Assembly (NCBI GenBank): GCA_903929475.1
Contig: CAIYUV010000078.1
Location: 1-33,302 of the forward strand
DNA length: 33,302 nucleotides
From: an uncultured Spartobacteria bacterium
Lineage (GTDB): Bacteria; Verrucomicrobiota; Verrucomicrobiia; Chthoniobacterales; Chthoniobacteraceae
Reading direction: 5' to 3'
Part shown: piece by piece, positions 16,676 through 25,391 of the stretch
Layout: every line of letters begins with the position of its first letter
How positions within the stretch are numbered: the first letter of the stretch is position 1
Program-made: the position numbers and the translations under genes
The notes under the pieces: model-generated
Database searches by the model: none
What the model was told of the DNA's origin: nothing
What the model saw: only the letters and a program-made list of their open reading frames with translations

Positions 16676-19600
16676 TTAAGTGTATCGCAAATCGAGCGTG
16701 AACGGGAAGTCGCCGTTCGTTGTTTCGCGCGGCCTCGATGTGACGCCCTGAGTATGACCGTGCGCGATGAAGCGGGACAGTCGGCGTGACTCGGCTTCGT
16801 AGCTGTTCACGGGGAAAGTATCGTAGCTGCGCCCGCCGGGATGAGTGACGTGGTAAGTGCAGCCACCGAGCGAGCGGCTGTTCCATGTATCGTATAAATC
16901 AAACACAAGCGGCGCGTGGACGCCGACGGTGGGCTGGAGGCAATTCGCTGGTTGCCACGCACGATAGCGCACGCCGGCGACACCTTCGCCATTCGCTCCG
17001 GTCGGGTGAAGTGGGACGCAGTGACCGTTGCAACTGATGATAAAGCGATCTCCGACGAGACCGCGTGCTTTGACCTGCAAGCGTTCGAGCGAGCTGTCCA
17101 CAAAGCGCACGGTGCCGCCCGCGCCGCCTTCTTCACCGAGCACATGCCAAGGCTCTAGTGCGGTGCGCAACTCGACATGCACATCGCGCTGCGCGAAGTC
17201 GCCGATGCGAGGGAAGCGAAACTCAAAGTGCGGTGCGAACCATTCAAACTCGAACGGATAGCCCGCGTCGCGGAGGTCGTGGATGACATCGCGGAAATCC
17301 GTCTCGCAGAAATGCGGCAGCATCCAGCGGCCGTGAATATCCGTTCCCCAGCGAACTAGATCGCCCGTGTAGGGCTGTTGCCAGAATTTCGTAACGAGCC
17401 CGCGCAGCAAGAGGTGCTGGGCGAGACTCATCTGTGCGTGCGGCGGCATTTCAAAAGCACGCATTTCGAGCAGGCCGAGACGTCCGCTGCTGCTGTCGGG
17501 CGAGAAGAGCTTGTCGATGCTGAACTCCGCGCGATGTGTGTTGCCGCTGGCATCAATGAGCAAATTTCGGAAAATGCGATCCACCAGCCACGGCGGCGCC
17601 GCTGCGCCGGTTTTTTCGAGCTGCCGATCCATTTCGTGAAAAGCGAGTTCAAGCTCGCACAGTGAATCGTTGCGCGCTTCGTCCACCCGCGGGCTCTGGC
17701 TGGTCGGGCCGATGGAAAGGCTGCTGAAAAGGAACGAGAGCGAGGGATGATTCTGCCAGTATGCGAGCAGCGAGCGAAGCAGGTCGGGACGCCGCAGAAC
17801 GGGCGAATCCGTAGGCGTTTCACCACCGAGGATGATGTGGTTGCCGCCGCCGGTGCCGGTGTGGCGTCCATCAATCATGAATTTCTCCGTGCCGAGTCGC
17901 GACAGCCTCGCCTCTTCGTAGAGGAATGTCGTGTTTTCCACGAGCTGGTCCCACGTTTTGCTCGGATGCAGGTTCACCTCGATCACGCCGGGGTCTGGCG
18001 TGACTTTGAGCACGCTGAGGCGCGGGTCGAAGGGCGGTGTGTAGCCCTCGATGACGACGGGCATTTTGAGCTGTTCCGCTGTGTCTTCGACGGCGGTGAT
18101 GAGTTCGAGATATTCCTCCAGCAGCGCCACTGGTGGCATGAAAACGTGCAGCTTTCCTCCGCGTGCTTCGATGCAGAGTGCGGTGCGGACGATCCACGCT
18201 GCGGACTCACCGGGTTGCGGGACGCGTGTCGGGTCGGCCATCAGCGCGACTTTGCGGGCGTCCTTTTCACTCAAGCCTTTCGGCGCTGTGGCGGCTTTGC
18301 GTGTGGCTGGCGCACTCGGCGTGGCACTACGCACGATACGCTGGCGAAACTCTTCGCGCTTCGGCAGTGGTGCGCGCTCGGCGGCGGGATCGAGTTCCAC
18401 GATGTAAGGATAATCTTCCGCGCTCACCCAAGGCAGTGAGTCGAGCGGCAGTCGCAGGCCCATCGGCGAATCGCCCGGAAACAGCAGCAGTCGTTCGTAT
18501 GGCAGGAACCACGGCCCGCTGATCCAGCCGGGAAATTGTTTGTCCGTATTTCGCTGAATGGGCAGTGCGTGGCCGACTACGGTCGGCTCTGCCGTAGCGG
18601 ACTTCTCCGGCTGCTTATTCACCGGCTGTCGGCGCGCTTTCCACGAATCATGAAACGAATCCTCGTAGGCCGGCATGATCCAGCGCGTGTCCACGCCGAC
18701 GCGCGCAGCGAGCGCAGCGATGAATTTCGCGGAGTGCTCCGACGTGTGGCCATGCTCGGTTTTCTCGTCCGCGATGAGCGCGTGATTTTGCCAGATGGGC
18801 TGTCCGTCCTTTCGCCAGTAGCAGCCGAATGCCCAGCGCGGAAGCGGCTCGCCAGGGTATTGTTTTCCCTGACCGTAGTGGAGCAGTGCGCCGGGCGCAA
18901 ACTTCGGCTGGATACGGCGGAGCAGTGTGTCTGAAAGAGCGCGCTTTTTCGGACCGAGCGCGGCGGTGTTCCACTCTGCTCCTTCGAAATCATCAATCGA
19001 AACAAACGTAGGCTCGCCGCCCATCGTGAGACGGATGTCGTGCTTCTCGATGTCCTTGTCCACGCGATGCCCGAGCGCTTCGATGCTCGCCCATTGCTCG
19101 TCGGTGTATGGCTTCGTGACGCGTGGTGATTCGTAAATGCGTGCCACATTCATCTCGTGGACGAGTTTGCTTTCGCACTTGTCGGTTGCGCCCGTAATCG
19201 GCGCAGCATTCGCAGGCTCCGGCGTGCAACTCAGCGGAATGTGGCCTTCGCCAGCGAGTAGACCGCTTGTGGGATCAAATCCGATCCATCCCGCGCCGGG
19301 GAGATACACTTCGCACCAAGCGTGCAGGTCGGTGAAATCCACCTCGGTTCCGCTCGGGCCGTCGAGCGCTTTCACGTCCGACTTGAGTTGGATGAGATAG
19401 CCGCTGACGAAACGCGCTGCGAAGCCCATCGAGCGCAGCGTCTGCACGAGCAACCAGCCGGTATCGCGGCAGGAGCCGGAGGATTTTTCGAGCGTCTCGT
19501 CCGGTGTCTGCACGCCGGGTTCGAGGCGGATGTTGTAAGTGATCTGTCGCTGGAGGCGGCTGTTCACCTCGACTAGAAAGTCAATCGTGCGAATGCCCTT

Positions 19601-20020
19601 CTTAAGATATTCGGCGATCAATTCATCCACGAGCGCGAGCAGTCGCGGTGTCGGAGCCGGCAGTTCCATGAAAGGCGCGAGTTCCTTTTTCAGCGCAGTA
19701 TCGTAGGCGAATGGATAAACTTGCGCGGATTCATCGAGAAAGAAATCGAACGGGTTGTGAACGGCCATTTCCGCGACCAGTTCCACCTCGACTCCGAACT
19801 CCTGCATTTTCTCCGGAAACACGAGGCGTGCGTTCCAGTTTGAAAAAGGATCCTGCTGCCAGTTGAGGAAGTGCTCGCCGCCGACAATGCGCTGCGAATA
19901 GCTGAGGATGCGTGTGCGGCAATGTGGTGCGGGGCGCAGGCGAACCACATGTGGCGCATGGGCAACCGGGTGGTCGTAAGTGTAGTGCGTGCGGTGCGTG
20001 AGTGCGACGTGGATGGCCAT
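16676..20020 (-). CDS. Transglutaminase-like domain fused to DUF2126 putative amidoligase
   Basis: This 1,114-residue protein has a Bact_transglu_N domain (MAIHVALTHRTHYTYDHPV) and a transglutaminase core with Cys in SGSCRDTGWL near 183, His in DLHAWCEVYLP near 232 and Asp in FDPTSG near 249. The C-terminal two thirds is DUF2126 (KHDIRLTMGGEPTFVSIDD, GRHTGTGGGNHIILGG, HRAEFSIDKLFSPDSSSGRL, LLEMRAFEMPPHAQMSL). Pfam describes DUF2126 as a putative amidoligase with a glutamine-synthetase-like fold, so it may make an ATP-driven amide bond. The architecture and size are typical of the family. It follows ppc by 12 nt and precedes the ATP-grasp/alpha-E fusion by 2 nt. No signal peptide is seen. The substrate and product are unknown. 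Confidence 0.92.
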   Translation of the reverse strand: MAIHVALTHRTHYTYDHPVAHAPHVVRLRPAPHCRTRILSYSQRIVGGEHFLNWQQDPFSNWNARLVFPEKMQEFGVEVELVAEMAVHNPFDFFLDESAQVYPFAYDTALKKELAPFMELPAPTPRLLALVDELIAEYLKKGIRTIDFLVEVNSRLQRQITYNIRLEPGVQTPDETLEKSSGSCRDTGWLLVQTLRSMGFAARFVSGYLIQLKSDVKALDGPSGTEVDFTDLHAWCEVYLPGAGWIGFDPTSGLLAGEGHIPLSCTPEPANAAPITGATDKCESKLVHEMNVARIYESPRVTKPYTDEQWASIEALGHRVDKDIEKHDIRLTMGGEPTFVSIDDFEGAEWNTAALGPKKRALSDTLLRRIQPKFAPGALLHYGQGKQYPGEPLPRWAFGCYWRKDGQPIWQNHALIADEKTEHGHTSEHSAKFIAALAARVGVDTRWIMPAYEDSFHDSWKARRQPVNKQPEKSATAEPTVVGHALPIQRNTDKQFPGWISGPWFLPYERLLLFPGDSPMGLRLPLDSLPWVSAEDYPYIVELDPAAERAPLPKREEFRQRIVRSATPSAPATRKAATAPKGLSEKDARKVALMADPTRVPQPGESAAWIVRTALCIEARGGKLHVFMPPVALLEEYLELITAVEDTAEQLKMPVVIEGYTPPFDPRLSVLKVTPDPGVIEVNLHPSKTWDQLVENTTFLYEEARLSRLGTEKFMIDGRHTGTGGGNHIILGGETPTDSPVLRRPDLLRSLLAYWQNHPSLSFLFSSLSIGPTSQSPRVDEARNDSLCELELAFHEMDRQLEKTGAAAPPWLVDRIFRNLLIDASGNTHRAEFSIDKLFSPDSSSGRLGLLEMRAFEMPPHAQMSLAQHLLLRGLVTKFWQQPYTGDLVRWGTDIHGRWMLPHFCETDFRDVIHDLRDAGYPFEFEWFAPHFEFRFPRIGDFAQRDVHVELRTALEPWHVLGEEGGAGGTVRFVDSSLERLQVKARGLVGDRFIISCNGHCVPLHPTGANGEGVAGVRYRAWQPANCLQPTVGVHAPLVFDLYDTWNSRSLGGCTYHVTHPGGRSYDTFPVNSYEAESRRLSRFIAHGHTQGVTSRPRETTNGDFPFTLDLRYT

Positions 20021-20032
20021 GAAATTGGTTGT

Positions 20033-22780
20033 TTAGCCGGTGGTGCGGAGTCCGCTGGCGATGGCGTTGATGCTGAGGAGCATTTCGGGCAGCAGTGCGT
20101 TGGCGGAAGCTTCGTCATCGCCAGCGCGGAGTGTGCGCCAGCGGCGGAGAAGCGCGATTTGTTGCCGATGCAAAATGCGGAGTGCCTCGGCGCGGAGTTC
20201 GAGCGTCTTCCACATGCGCGGACGGCGCGATGCCATCGGGCCGCCGCGCAGTTTTTCGAGCATCGTGCGTGTGAGTTCCCATTCACGGATGATGATTGAG
20301 AAAATGCGGTCGCGGACGGCGACGTCATCCACGAGCGAGGCGTAGGCGGTCATCAATTCGCGATCGGTGCTCGCTAGCGAAGATTCCACATTCGTGATCA
20401 CGTAATGGAGGAATGACCAGTTTCGCAATTCGGCGGAGAGTTTCGCCATTTCATCCTCGCTCAGCGCAGCGAGAGCGCTGCCGACGCCGAACCATCCGGG
20501 GACGTAAAAGCGCGATTGGTTCCAGGAGAAGACCCACGGGATCGCGCGCAAGTCGGCAAGACTCGGCTTGCCCGTGCGGCGTGATGGGCGCGAGCCGATG
20601 CGACTGTGCTCCAGCGCATCAATCGGCGTGGCGGCGCGGTAAAAAGTGAGGAAGCCGTCGGCTTCGAGCAGTGCGCGGTAAGCGTCGCGGCTGGTGGCGG
20701 CGAGTTTTTCCACGAGCGGTGCGAGCGAGTGCTTCGGTTCGCTGCCGTGCGAGTGACGCGCCGTGGTTCCGGCGACTCCGGCGAGCAGAAGTTCGAGATT
20801 GTATGCGGCGGTGGAGGCGTTCGCGAATTTCTGCGCAATGGTTTCGCCCTGCTCGGTGAGGCGGATGTCGCCGCAAAGCGAGCCGTGCGGCAGCGCGTCG
20901 AGGAAGCGGTGTGTCGGCCCGGCACCACGGCTGACGGTGCCGCCGCGTCCATGGAAAAAGCGTAAGTCCACGCCGCTCTCTGCGCCTGCTTCTGCGAGCC
21001 GTGATTGTGCGCGGTGCAGCGCCCATTGGCTTGCGAGGATTCCTGCGTCTTTGTTGCTGTCGCTGTAGCCGACCATCACTTGCTGCGTGAGTTGTGTCGT
21101 GCCTTCGCGTTTCGCCTGAAACTCCAGGCTCCGGCGCGTCACGGGCTGCGCGAGAAATTGCCTGACCATGTCGGGGCCGCCTTCGAGATCGTCGGCAGTT
21201 TCAAAGAGCGGAACGACGGGCAGCAGGCACACGATGCCTTCGGGAAATGCGCGTAGCAGCCCGGCTTCGCGTGCGAGCACATGGACGACGAGGAGATCTG
21301 AAAGCCGCCGTGTCATGCTCACGATGAGTGAGCCGATTCCATCCGGGCCAAATGTTGCGAGGTGTTGCGCGAGCACGCGGTAACAGCCGAGGACGGCATC
21401 CGCTTCCGGCCCCGCGCTCGCGCTCGGATGCAGGAATGGACGTGGCGAGCGGAGTTCGCGTTCGAGAAAACGCAGGCGCTCGTTTTCGCTCCACTCCTCC
21501 CACTGGCTGCCATCGAGACCCGCTGCACCCATGAGTTGCATGAGCGCCCTTGCGTGAAATGCGGAGTTTTGCCGGATGTCGAGATGCGCGAGGTGAAAAC
21601 CAAAGACTTCGAGTGCGCGCTGCACGGGCTCCACATCGCTGACCGCGAGCCGCTGTGCGCCGCTCTCGACGAGCGCGGCGTGGAGCATTGCAAGATCGGT
21701 GGCGAGTTCTGCGGAGTGCTGGTAAAAAGCGGCTCCTTCGCGGAGTTGTGCGCGCTGGCCGGGTGCGAGTTCGACGGGCAGGCGTGCGAGCATGAGGCAG
21801 ACGAACTGCCGCCACGGTTCCTCGACGTGCGCTGTGAGCGTGGGTGCTGCGAGTTCGCCGAGTGCGTCGGCGAGACGTCCGATGCCTTCGCGCAGCGCAC
21901 GCGGCGGTGACTGCATCCATGTGGTGAGCGTGAGTTTTCCTGCGAGCTTTGTGAGGTTGCGATGGTGGACTAGCAGCGCATTTGCACGAAGGCCTTCAAG
22001 CGTTTCGCGAGTGATTTCGGCAGTGACGCCGGGGTGACCGTCGCGGTCGCCGCCGACCCAAGTGCCGAAGCGCAGCCTCGGTAGTGCGCGAAGCGCATCG
22101 GGCGCGAAGCCAGCATCCGCCCACGCGAGGTGAAGGCGTTCATCAAGCGTAGGAAGCACACGAGGGAAGACTTCGCGCAGGTAGTGCATCACGTTGCGAC
22201 GCTCGTCCGTGAGTGTTGGCTTTTCCAAAAGGATTTCGCCCGTGCGCCACAGGCGTTCGAGGGCAGCTTTGATTTCAACGCGCTGGCGCTTTTTACTCGT
22301 TGGTGTTTGGGACGAGTTGCGTGCGTGTTCGAGCAACGCATGAAGCGCGCGATGGTGGTCGAGGACGGAAAGACGCTTCGCTTCCGTGGGGTGTGCTGTG
22401 AGCACTGGTTCGACGCGGACGCGTGGTAGCAGGGCTGCGATTTCTTTTGCGCTGATTCCGTCCGCTTTTAACCGGGCGAGTTGCGCGCCCCACAGGCCCT
22501 GCTCGGCTGTCAGCCCTTCGCTGGATTCGCGCAGTTCGCGCATCGCGGCGGCGGCGTTTTCCTCGACCATGTTCAGCAATTGAAATGCAACCGAATAAGC
22601 GAGACCGAGGCGTGGCGGCAGTTCGGCGGACGTCTCGATTGGCTTGCCGCGCCAGGGCAGGTGAGCGGCGAGCTCGCCGTGGCCGAGTTCATGCAGGACT
22701 TCGGCGAATGCTTCGAGCAGGCTGTGCAGATCGGCATCCATCTGCTCGAAGCCGATGCTGAGATAGTCGGGCTTGCTCAC
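20033..22780 (-). CDS. ppc: Phosphoenolpyruvate carboxylase
   Basis: This 915-residue enzyme is expected to convert PEP and bicarbonate to oxaloacetate, an anaplerotic step feeding aspartate. The catalytic signatures are present: VLTAHPTEAKR with His130, GTWVGGDRDGHPG near 240, MVGYSDSNKDAG, FHGRGGTVSRG and the C-terminal ASGLRTTG typical of PEPC. The sequence is somewhat divergent, with HPTEAKRLSVLDHHRAL in place of the enterobacterial HPTEITRRT pattern. The gene starts with GTG, which overlaps the stop of the upstream alpha-E gene (GTGA, 4-nt overlap), and its stop is 12 nt from the next start. Its embedding within the ATP-grasp/transglutaminase cluster is unusual and suggests coupled expression. 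Activity is highly likely; allosteric control cannot be judged. Confidence 0.95.
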   Translation of the reverse strand: MSKPDYLSIGFEQMDADLHSLLEAFAEVLHELGHGELAAHLPWRGKPIETSAELPPRLGLAYSVAFQLLNMVEENAAAAMRELRESSEGLTAEQGLWGAQLARLKADGISAKEIAALLPRVRVEPVLTAHPTEAKRLSVLDHHRALHALLEHARNSSQTPTSKKRQRVEIKAALERLWRTGEILLEKPTLTDERRNVMHYLREVFPRVLPTLDERLHLAWADAGFAPDALRALPRLRFGTWVGGDRDGHPGVTAEITRETLEGLRANALLVHHRNLTKLAGKLTLTTWMQSPPRALREGIGRLADALGELAAPTLTAHVEEPWRQFVCLMLARLPVELAPGQRAQLREGAAFYQHSAELATDLAMLHAALVESGAQRLAVSDVEPVQRALEVFGFHLAHLDIRQNSAFHARALMQLMGAAGLDGSQWEEWSENERLRFLERELRSPRPFLHPSASAGPEADAVLGCYRVLAQHLATFGPDGIGSLIVSMTRRLSDLLVVHVLAREAGLLRAFPEGIVCLLPVVPLFETADDLEGGPDMVRQFLAQPVTRRSLEFQAKREGTTQLTQQVMVGYSDSNKDAGILASQWALHRAQSRLAEAGAESGVDLRFFHGRGGTVSRGAGPTHRFLDALPHGSLCGDIRLTEQGETIAQKFANASTAAYNLELLLAGVAGTTARHSHGSEPKHSLAPLVEKLAATSRDAYRALLEADGFLTFYRAATPIDALEHSRIGSRPSRRTGKPSLADLRAIPWVFSWNQSRFYVPGWFGVGSALAALSEDEMAKLSAELRNWSFLHYVITNVESSLASTDRELMTAYASLVDDVAVRDRIFSIIIREWELTRTMLEKLRGGPMASRRPRMWKTLELRAEALRILHRQQIALLRRWRTLRAGDDEASANALLPEMLLSINAIASGLRTTG

Positions 22781-23793
22781 TGTTGTTGCTGCATCTCCTG
22801 TTGGACGAGGATTTCGTCCTCCAGATTGAGAAATGGCTGGAAGATGTAGGCGTTGAAAAGTGCTTCGCCGACTTCGTTGAACTTGAATTGGAGCAAGTCG
22901 AGATAGCCGTGAAGGCCGTGCGCGAGGACTTCGTCGAGCGACCCGTATTCGAGTTCAGCGAGGAGGCGTCCGCAGAGTTTTTCAGCGTCGTTGCTGTAGC
23001 GGCGAGCGGGCACGCCGGAGATGGCGTGGAGTGCGTCGTTCAGTTTCTCGATGCAAAAGCGGACGCTGCGCGGAAACTCCTCATTGAATAGGAGCAATTC
23101 GACCGCCCATTCGGGTCGCACTTCCGCGCCATAGGCGGCTTTGTAGGCGTCCCAAGCGGAGCAGGAGCGAAGGATGGCGCTCCATTCCAGCGCGTCGCTT
23201 TGGGTGATGGTTACGGGTGCGCCTTTTTCTGGGAAGGTCTTGTGGCGCACGTCCAGGATGCGGGTGATTTTATCCGCACGTTCGAGAAATTTTCCCACCT
23301 GCATGAACTGCCAGCCTTCGTTGTGGACGAATGTCGCATAGATGAGGCCGAGCAGGAGCAGGCTGGTGTTTTTGATCTGCGTGAAAAAATCCGTCGGGCT
23401 TTGCTGCCACATATACCGCGCATCCGGGCCGCGCATCCATAGGTAAAGGCGGTTTAGTTCCTCCCAAAGATCGGATGTGATCTGGTCGCGCACCATGCGT
23501 GCATTTTCGCGCGCTTGCGCGATGGAACTCACGATGCTGTTTGGATTCTCGGTGTCGAAGACGAGGAAATCCGTGACGGCCTGTCCGGTGGCACGCGGAT
23601 ACTTCTCGAGGAACTCCGCATCGTCGCCGGTGGACTGGACGATTGGCATCCAGTGCTCCGCGAGAGTGGAGTCATCGAGGTTTCGGATATCGAGTAATAG
23701 TTGGAGATTCGTATCAACGATACGCGCGGTGTTTTCCGCGCGTTCGATGCAACGACTCATCCAGTAGAGACAGTTTGCGACGCGACTGAGCAT
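22777..23793 (-). CDS. Alpha-E domain-containing protein (DUF403 family)
   Basis: This 338-residue, mostly alpha-helical protein starts MLSRVANCLYWMSRCIERAEN, the conserved N-terminus of the alpha-E (COG2307) family. The same pattern appears in the C-terminal third of the fusion at 14175-16673 (LPSRLADNFFWLGRYAERAD). Further helices include LWEELNRLYLWMRGP and FLERADKITRILDV. The biochemical role is not known; it almost always accompanies the circularly permuted ATP-grasp protein and may be its partner. Its TGA stop overlaps the GTG start of ppc. The upstream gap to the ATP-grasp gene is 99 bases, where I see no clear promoter. Confidence 0.9.
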   Translation of the reverse strand: MLSRVANCLYWMSRCIERAENTARIVDTNLQLLLDIRNLDDSTLAEHWMPIVQSTGDDAEFLEKYPRATGQAVTDFLVFDTENPNSIVSSIAQARENARMVRDQITSDLWEELNRLYLWMRGPDARYMWQQSPTDFFTQIKNTSLLLLGLIYATFVHNEGWQFMQVGKFLERADKITRILDVRHKTFPEKGAPVTITQSDALEWSAILRSCSAWDAYKAAYGAEVRPEWAVELLLFNEEFPRSVRFCIEKLNDALHAISGVPARRYSNDAEKLCGRLLAELEYGSLDEVLAHGLHGYLDLLQFKFNEVGEALFNAYIFQPFLNLEDEILVQQEMQQQQ

Positions 23794-23892
23794 GGCGATG
23801 GTATGTATGGGTTTGGGTTGCGGCCATGCAGGTGGGAAAGGGAAGGCGATGTCGAATGACGGATGCCTGATGACGAAATGGGAAGGCTGGAG

Positions 23893-25329
23893 TTACTCAT
23901 CGCCGTAGAGAACCCAGGTATCCTTTGAGCCGCCGCCTTGCGAGCTATTCACGACGAGCGAGCCTTTTCGCAGCGCGACGCGTGTGAGGCCACCGGGGAC
24001 GATAGTGATTTTTTCGCCGTAGAGGGCGAAAGGGCGCAGATCTATGTGGCGACCCTCGAAGGTGCCGTCGTCCTGCCGCGTAGGGTGTGTGCTGAGCGAA
24101 ATCATCGGCTGTGCGATGTAGTTGCGCGGGTCGGCGAGGATCGCAGTTTTGAAATCGTCGCGTTCTTTTTGCGAAGCGCGAGGCCCCATGAGCATACCGT
24201 AGCCGCCACTTTCGTTCGCGGCTTTCACGACGAGTTTGTCGAGGTTTTCGACGATATACTTTTTGTCGGCGTCTTCGCTGGCGAGGTAGGTCGGGACGTT
24301 GGGCAGGATGGGCTCTTGATCGAGGTAGTATTTGATCATCCGGGGGACGAAATAATACATCACCTTGTCGTCGGCGATGCCGGTGCCGATGGAGTTGGCG
24401 AGCGAGACGTTCCCGCTGCGGTAGGCGTTGATGAGGCCGGGCACGCCGAGTTGTGAGTCGCGACGGAAGACGGTGGGGTCGAGGAAGTCATCGTCGAGCC
24501 TGCGGTAGATTACGTGGACGGGGCGTTGGCCTTTCGTCGTGCGCATGAAGACGCGCGAGTCGCGGACGACAAGGTCGCGGCCTTCGACGATCTCGATGCC
24601 CATCTGCCGCGCGAGATAGGTGTGCTCGAAATACGCAGAGTTGTATGCGCCGGGTGTGAGCAGCACGACGGTCGGCTCGGCGACTCCGGCGGGCGCGATG
24701 TATTGGAGCATCTTCAGCAATTCCTGCGGGTAGTGCTCCACCGGGCGGACGCCGATGCTTTCAAACATCCCGGGGAATGTGCGCTTCATCGCGCGGCGGT
24801 TTTCCAGGACGTAGCTCACGCCCGAGGGGCAGCGTCCGTTGTCTTCGAGGACGAGATAATTTCCATCGGCATCACGGATGAGGTCGGTGCCGCAGATGTG
24901 GATGTAAATGTCCTTCGGCACATTGAAGCCCGCGAACTCGCGCCGGAAATGTTTTCCAGAAAGGATGTAGTAGGGCGGGATGACGCCGTCCTTCACGATG
25001 CGCTGCTCGTGGTAGATGTCGTGGAGAAAAAGATTGAGCGCCGTGATGCGTTGTTTGAGGCCGGCCTCGATGTGATCCCATTCTTTCGCGGGGATGATGC
25101 GTGGCAGCATGTCGAAGGGAAAAATCCGCTCGGTGCCCTGCGCGTCGCCATACACGTTGAATGTGATGCCCTGTCGCATGAACGCCAGATCCACGGCCTG
25201 GCTGCGCGCGGAAAATTCTGGCACAGTGAGCGACTCGAACGCATCCCGCATCTTGCGGTAGTGCGGTCGCGTGGCAGCCCCCGCCATTTCATCGAACAAC
25301 CCCGATCCTGTTTGATACCCTTGCAGCAC
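23893..25329 (-). CDS. Circularly permuted type 2 ATP-grasp protein (stand-alone)
   Basis: This 478-residue enzyme has the circularly permuted ATP-grasp (DUF404/DUF407) pattern: [19 protein letters not shown] near 74, [19 protein letters not shown] near 173, [58 protein letters not shown] near 365 and the C-terminal [11 protein letters not shown]...[13 protein letters not shown]. The Lys and glycine-rich loop expected for ATP binding are present, so this is the better candidate for the active ligase compared with its fused paralogue. The probable reaction is ATP-dependent carboxylate-amine ligation in the cytosol. The start is GTG at 25329, since the first in-frame ATG comes after a conserved N-terminal segment. 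It is the first gene of the cluster. Confidence 0.92.
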   Translation of the reverse strand: MLQGYQTGSGLFDEMAGAATRPHYRKMRDAFESLTVPEFSARSQAVDLAFMRQGITFNVYGDAQGTERIFPFDMLPRIIPAKEWDHIEAGLKQRITALNLFLHDIYHEQRIVKDGVIPPYYILSGKHFRREFAGFNVPKDIYIHICGTDLIRDADGNYLVLEDNGRCPSGVSYVLENRRAMKRTFPGMFESIGVRPVEHYPQELLKMLQYIAPAGVAEPTVVLLTPGAYNSAYFEHTYLARQMGIEIVEGRDLVVRDSRVFMRTTKGQRPVHVIYRRLDDDFLDPTVFRRDSQLGVPGLINAYRSGNVSLANSIGTGIADDKVMYYFVPRMIKYYLDQEPILPNVPTYLASEDADKKYIVENLDKLVVKAANESGGYGMLMGPRASQKERDDFKTAILADPRNYIAQPMISLSTHPTRQDDGTFEGRHIDLRPFALYGEKITIVPGGLTRVALRKGSLVVNSSQGGGSKDTWVLYGDE

Positions 25330-25391
25330 GGCTTTGCTGCTAAATGGAAGTCACACGGTCTGGCAAGCGCGATGTGCGCGGATTTTCCAAA

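Noticed and set aside
16674..16886. N-terminal extension of the ATP-grasp/alpha-E fusion
   Set aside because: The 71 extra codons overlap the end of the DUF2126 gene and are basic and motif-free. GTG at 16673 directly after the upstream stop fits better.
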